Assembly: GCF_025643255.1 (NCBI RefSeq)
Contig: NZ_CP087112.1
Coordinates: forward strand, 1,922,001-1,986,000
Reading direction: 5' to 3'
DNA length: 64,000 nucleotides
From: Halomonas sp. 7T
GTDB lineage: Bacteria; Pseudomonadota; Gammaproteobacteria; Pseudomonadales; Halomonadaceae
Below, in pieces: positions 61,284 to 64,000 of this stretch (the stretch's first letter is position 1; each line of letters starts with the position of its first letter). The notes below the pieces were generated by a model, which saw only the letters and a list, made by a program, of their open reading frames with translations, had not been told where the DNA came from and searched no databases. The translations under genes and the position numbers were made by a program.

Positions 61284-64000
61284 TGCGCTTATCCGATATT
61301 TCCGTTCAGCGGCCCGTGCTCGCCATGGTCATCGCGGCGCTGATCATCGCCTTTGGCCTGCTGGCCCTTAACCGCTTGCCGCTGCAAGAGTACCCCACGG
61401 TCGACCCGCCCATCGTCAGTATTGATACCCGCTACCCCGGCGCCTCCGCCAGCGTAGTAGAAACACGCATTACCCAAGTGTTGGAAGACCGCATTGCAGG
61501 GGTGGAAGGCATTGAGCTGATCACCTCGCAAAGCGAAGATGGCCGCTCGCAGATTGAGATCGAGTTTGCCATCACTATGGATATCGACGCTGCTGCCAAC
61601 GATATCCGCGACCGCATTTCAGGCGCGCTGCGCAACTTGCCAGACGACGCAGACAACCCCGAAGTCACCAAAGCCGATAGCAGTGAAGAGATCGTCATGT
61701 GGTTAAGCTTATCGGGGGCAGACTACTCGATTGCTGAGCTCACCGATTACGCTAACCGCTTTCTCGTCGATAGCCTCTCTGTTCAGCCAGGTGTTGCCCG
61801 GGTTCGCGTGGGCGGCGGCCAGGATTACGCCATGCGCATCTGGCTGGACCGTAACGCCTTGGCCGCCCGCGGTCTCACCGTGGGCGATGTCGAAGACGCC
61901 CTGCGCACCGAAAACGTTGAGCTGCCGGCAGGCTCGATTGAGTCCGACGACCGCCAGTTCATTGTCCGCCTACCGCGCAGCTTCACCACCGCCGATGACT
62001 TTCAGCGCTTAGCCCTGTCCCAAAGCAGCAACGGTTACCTAGTCCGCCTCTCTGACGTGGCGCGCGTGGAAGTAGGCTCGGTGGAGAACCGCTCGGAGTT
62101 CCGTGCCAACGGTGTACCCATGGTGGGGCTTGGCATGATCATGCAGTCCACCGCCAACGTGATCGAGCTTTCTGATGCGGTGAAGCAAGAGCTTGAGCGA
62201 CTTCAAGGCACCCTGCCGGACGGCATGTCGCTTGCCCTGAATTATGATGCCTCGGTGTTCGTATCGGGTGCCATTGAACAGGTCGTGATGACGCTGTTTA
62301 TCGCCATGGGGCTCGTGGTCGTGGTCATTTTCCTGTTCCTGGGCAACCTTCGCACCACCCTTGTGCCTGCGGTGACGGTACCCATTGCCGTGATTGGCGC
62401 CTTTACGGCGTTAGCGGTGATGAATTTCTCCATCAACCTGCTCACGCTGCTCGCACTGGTGCTGGCCATCGGGCTGATCGTGGACGACGCCATTGTGGTG
62501 CTCGAAAACATCAACCGCCGCATGCACGACTATGGCGAGACGCCGCTCGTAGCAGCCTTTCGCGGCACGCGGCAGATTGCCTTTGCGGTGATTGCCACCA
62601 CCCTCGTTTTGGTTGCGGTATTTCTGCCGCTGAGCATGCTACAGGGCGATATTGGCCGGCTATTCTCTGAATTCGCCCTCACCATGGCGGCGGCAGTGAT
62701 TGTCTCTACCCTGCTCGCACTAACCCTAACGCCGATGATGGCGTCTAAAATTCTCAAGCCCGGCATGCACGACAGCCGTATTGGCCAAAGTGTGCAGTGG
62801 CTGTTGGACGGCACCAAACGCCGCTACCAGCGAGCACTTGAAGTCGTGCTGGCGGCCAAGTGGCTGGTGGTGGCGCTGTTTGCTTTACTGATTGCCGGGA
62901 CGGCGTGGCTCGCCTCGGCACTACCCAACGAATACACCCCGCAGGAAGATCGCGGCAACTTCATCGTGCTGGTCAACGGGCCTGAGGGCGCTACCTTTGA
63001 CTACATGATGGACTACATGGATGAGATCGAAGCGCGGCTCACGCCCTTTGTAGAGAGCGGTGAGCTTGAGCGCGTCGTGGTGCGCGCCCCGCGCGGCTTT
63101 GGCAATATCGAAAACTTCAACAGTGGGTTCATCATCGTCAATATGGCGGACTGGGGCAGCCGCCGCAGCGCTTGGGAGATCATGGCCGATGTGCGCCAGC
63201 AGCTCCGCTCGCTGCCTGGCGTTCAGGCCTTTCCGGTGATGCGCCAGGGGTTCGGGCAGCGTACCCAAAAACCGGTGCAATTTGTGTTGGGAGGCGGTAC
63301 TTATGAAGATCTCGCCCGCTGGCGCGACCAGCTCATCAACCATGTGCGGGAAAACAACCCACGCCTAACGGCCATCGAAAGCAATTACGACGAAACCCAG
63401 CCCCAGCTGCGCGTCGATATCGATTATGAGCGCGCCGCCTCCTTAGGGGTTACCGTGACGGAGATAGGTCGCACGCTGGAAGTGCTGCTGGGAGGCCGTA
63501 ACGTCACCCGCTATGTGGATAACGGTGAAGAGTACGATGTTATTGTAGAGGGTGACCGCAGCCGCCAAAACAGCCCGCGCGCGCTGGATAATATCCAGGT
63601 ACGCTCGGCGCGCACCGGCGAACTCATCCCGCTGGCAAGCCTGGTGACGCTGTCTGATTTTGCCGGTGCCAGCACGCTGAACCGTTTTGACCGCATACGC
63701 GCGATTACCATTGAAGCTAACCTCGCCGATGGCTACCCGCTAGGCGAAGCGCTGGCCTACCTTCAAGACACCGCTGATACTATTCTACCGGAAGAGGTAC
63801 AAACCAACGTGGCGGGGCCATCCCGAGATTTCCAGGAGGCAAGCGGCGCTACCATGTTCCTGCTGATTCTTGGCGCGGTGGTCGTCTTCTTGGTACTCGC
63901 GGCGCAGTTTGAAAGCCTGATTCACCCGTTTGTGATTATGCTCACGGTGCCACTGGCGATGAGCGGTGCGCTGCTCGCGCTGCTGCTCAGCGGCCAGTCG
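61283..64000 (+). CDS. RND efflux permease, HAE1 type (second efflux pair, incomplete at window end)
   Basis: This is a second RND pump, running off the end of the window after 906 codons, so only about 85-90 percent is seen; no stop or frameshift is present. It begins MRLSDISVQRPVLAMV and shows the porter-domain start QEYPTVDPPIVSIDTRYPGAS, TM2-6 with LLALVLAIGLIVDDAIVVLENINRR (near 390-415; relay Asp-Asp), and the second periplasmic domain. This resembles the MdtB/MdtC and MexF-type pumps. It differs clearly from the first pump at 30564. It is cotranscribed with the adaptor. An outer-membrane channel gene may lie past the window. Confidence 0.92.
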   Translation, partial: MRLSDISVQRPVLAMVIAALIIAFGLLALNRLPLQEYPTVDPPIVSIDTRYPGASASVVETRITQVLEDRIAGVEGIELITSQSEDGRSQIEIEFAITMDIDAAANDIRDRISGALRNLPDDADNPEVTKADSSEEIVMWLSLSGADYSIAELTDYANRFLVDSLSVQPGVARVRVGGGQDYAMRIWLDRNALAARGLTVGDVEDALRTENVELPAGSIESDDRQFIVRLPRSFTTADDFQRLALSQSSNGYLVRLSDVARVEVGSVENRSEFRANGVPMVGLGMIMQSTANVIELSDAVKQELERLQGTLPDGMSLALNYDASVFVSGAIEQVVMTLFIAMGLVVVVIFLFLGNLRTTLVPAVTVPIAVIGAFTALAVMNFSINLLTLLALVLAIGLIVDDAIVVLENINRRMHDYGETPLVAAFRGTRQIAFAVIATTLVLVAVFLPLSMLQGDIGRLFSEFALTMAAAVIVSTLLALTLTPMMASKILKPGMHDSRIGQSVQWLLDGTKRRYQRALEVVLAAKWLVVALFALLIAGTAWLASALPNEYTPQEDRGNFIVLVNGPEGATFDYMMDYMDEIEARLTPFVESGELERVVVRAPRGFGNIENFNSGFIIVNMADWGSRRSAWEIMADVRQQLRSLPGVQAFPVMRQGFGQRTQKPVQFVLGGGTYEDLARWRDQLINHVRENNPRLTAIESNYDETQPQLRVDIDYERAASLGVTVTEIGRTLEVLLGGRNVTRYVDNGEEYDVIVEGDRSRQNSPRALDNIQVRSARTGELIPLASLVTLSDFAGASTLNRFDRIRAITIEANLADGYPLGEALAYLQDTADTILPEEVQTNVAGPSRDFQEASGATMFLLILGAVVVFLVLAAQFESLIHPFVIMLTVPLAMSGALLALLLSGQS

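Noticed and set aside
1..64000. CRISPR arrays, tRNA or rRNA genes, insertion sequences, prophage genes
   Set aside because: Reading the gaps between genes shows no repeats with spacers, no cloverleaf-like sequence and no transposase or integrase motif.

Overview
This window looks like a chromosomal segment of a Halomonas-type gammaproteobacterium (Halomonadaceae/Oceanospirillales). That is inferred from moderately high GC, a single general porin, GshA-DsbB-Tex and rppH-ptsP-lgt-thyA-folA blocks arranged as in pseudomonads, and the nudE-yrfG-hslR-hslO-pckA block known from enterobacteria. Coding density is high, with about 53 genes. I saw no tRNA or rRNA, insertion sequence, prophage, CRISPR array or other sign of recent transfer.

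Layout. 0-2.6 kb: trpGDC, tryptophan synthesis. 2.7-8.1 kb: rsd/algQ, then tex-gshA-dsbB (transcription, glutathione, disulfides). 8.1-14.2 kb: exported MsrB, pckA, hslO, hslR, yrfG, nudE and cysQ. 14.2-18.2 kb: galU, pgm and an abundant-type porin. 18.4-27.3 kb: proQ-like gene, folA, thyA, lgt, a TauE/SafE transporter, a membrane-anchored receiver protein that looks like a decayed hybrid kinase, an NRDE protein, ptsP and rppH. 27.5-33.7 kb: a HAD phosphatase, malate dehydrogenase and a first RND efflux pair. 33.6-38.2 kb: a two-gene NAD-linked formate dehydrogenase. 38.5-42.3 kb: an orphan metal-binding lipoprotein-like or periplasmic protein, gph, type II NADH dehydrogenase and rpe. 42.5-46.3 kb: the complete sulfate importer sbp-cysTWA. 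46.4-48.9 kb: YajG lipoprotein, thiopurine methyltransferase, an SH3 membrane protein and a DUF1820 protein. 49.0-53.1 kb: an ATP-grasp ligase, a 680-residue uncharacterised protein and TlyA. 53.1-58.8 kb: an MscK-like channel, outer-membrane phospholipase A and the yqjD-yqjE-yqjK-like trio. 58.8-64 kb: a BaiN/HI0933-type flavoprotein and a second RND efflux pair, whose permease runs off the window.

Most of this is core metabolism and envelope biology. The strongest candidate for an undescribed system is at 49046-52342. An ATP-grasp carboxylate-amine ligase lies 30 bp upstream of a protein whose C-terminal third carries the spacing and motifs of a papain-fold cysteine peptidase (Gln402, Cys408, His566, Asn587). 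A ligase paired with a peptidase suggests making and then trimming or removing an amide or peptide bond. The substrate cannot be read from the sequence. Other points worth a second look are the decayed hybrid kinase (22399-23571), a perfect inverted repeat before the porin, a Tat-type MsrB, the fused NuoE-NuoF formate dehydrogenase subunit, and a Mn/Fe-type binding protein with no transporter genes next to it.

All start sites were chosen by eye from ribosome-binding sites and family length. No database search was possible.
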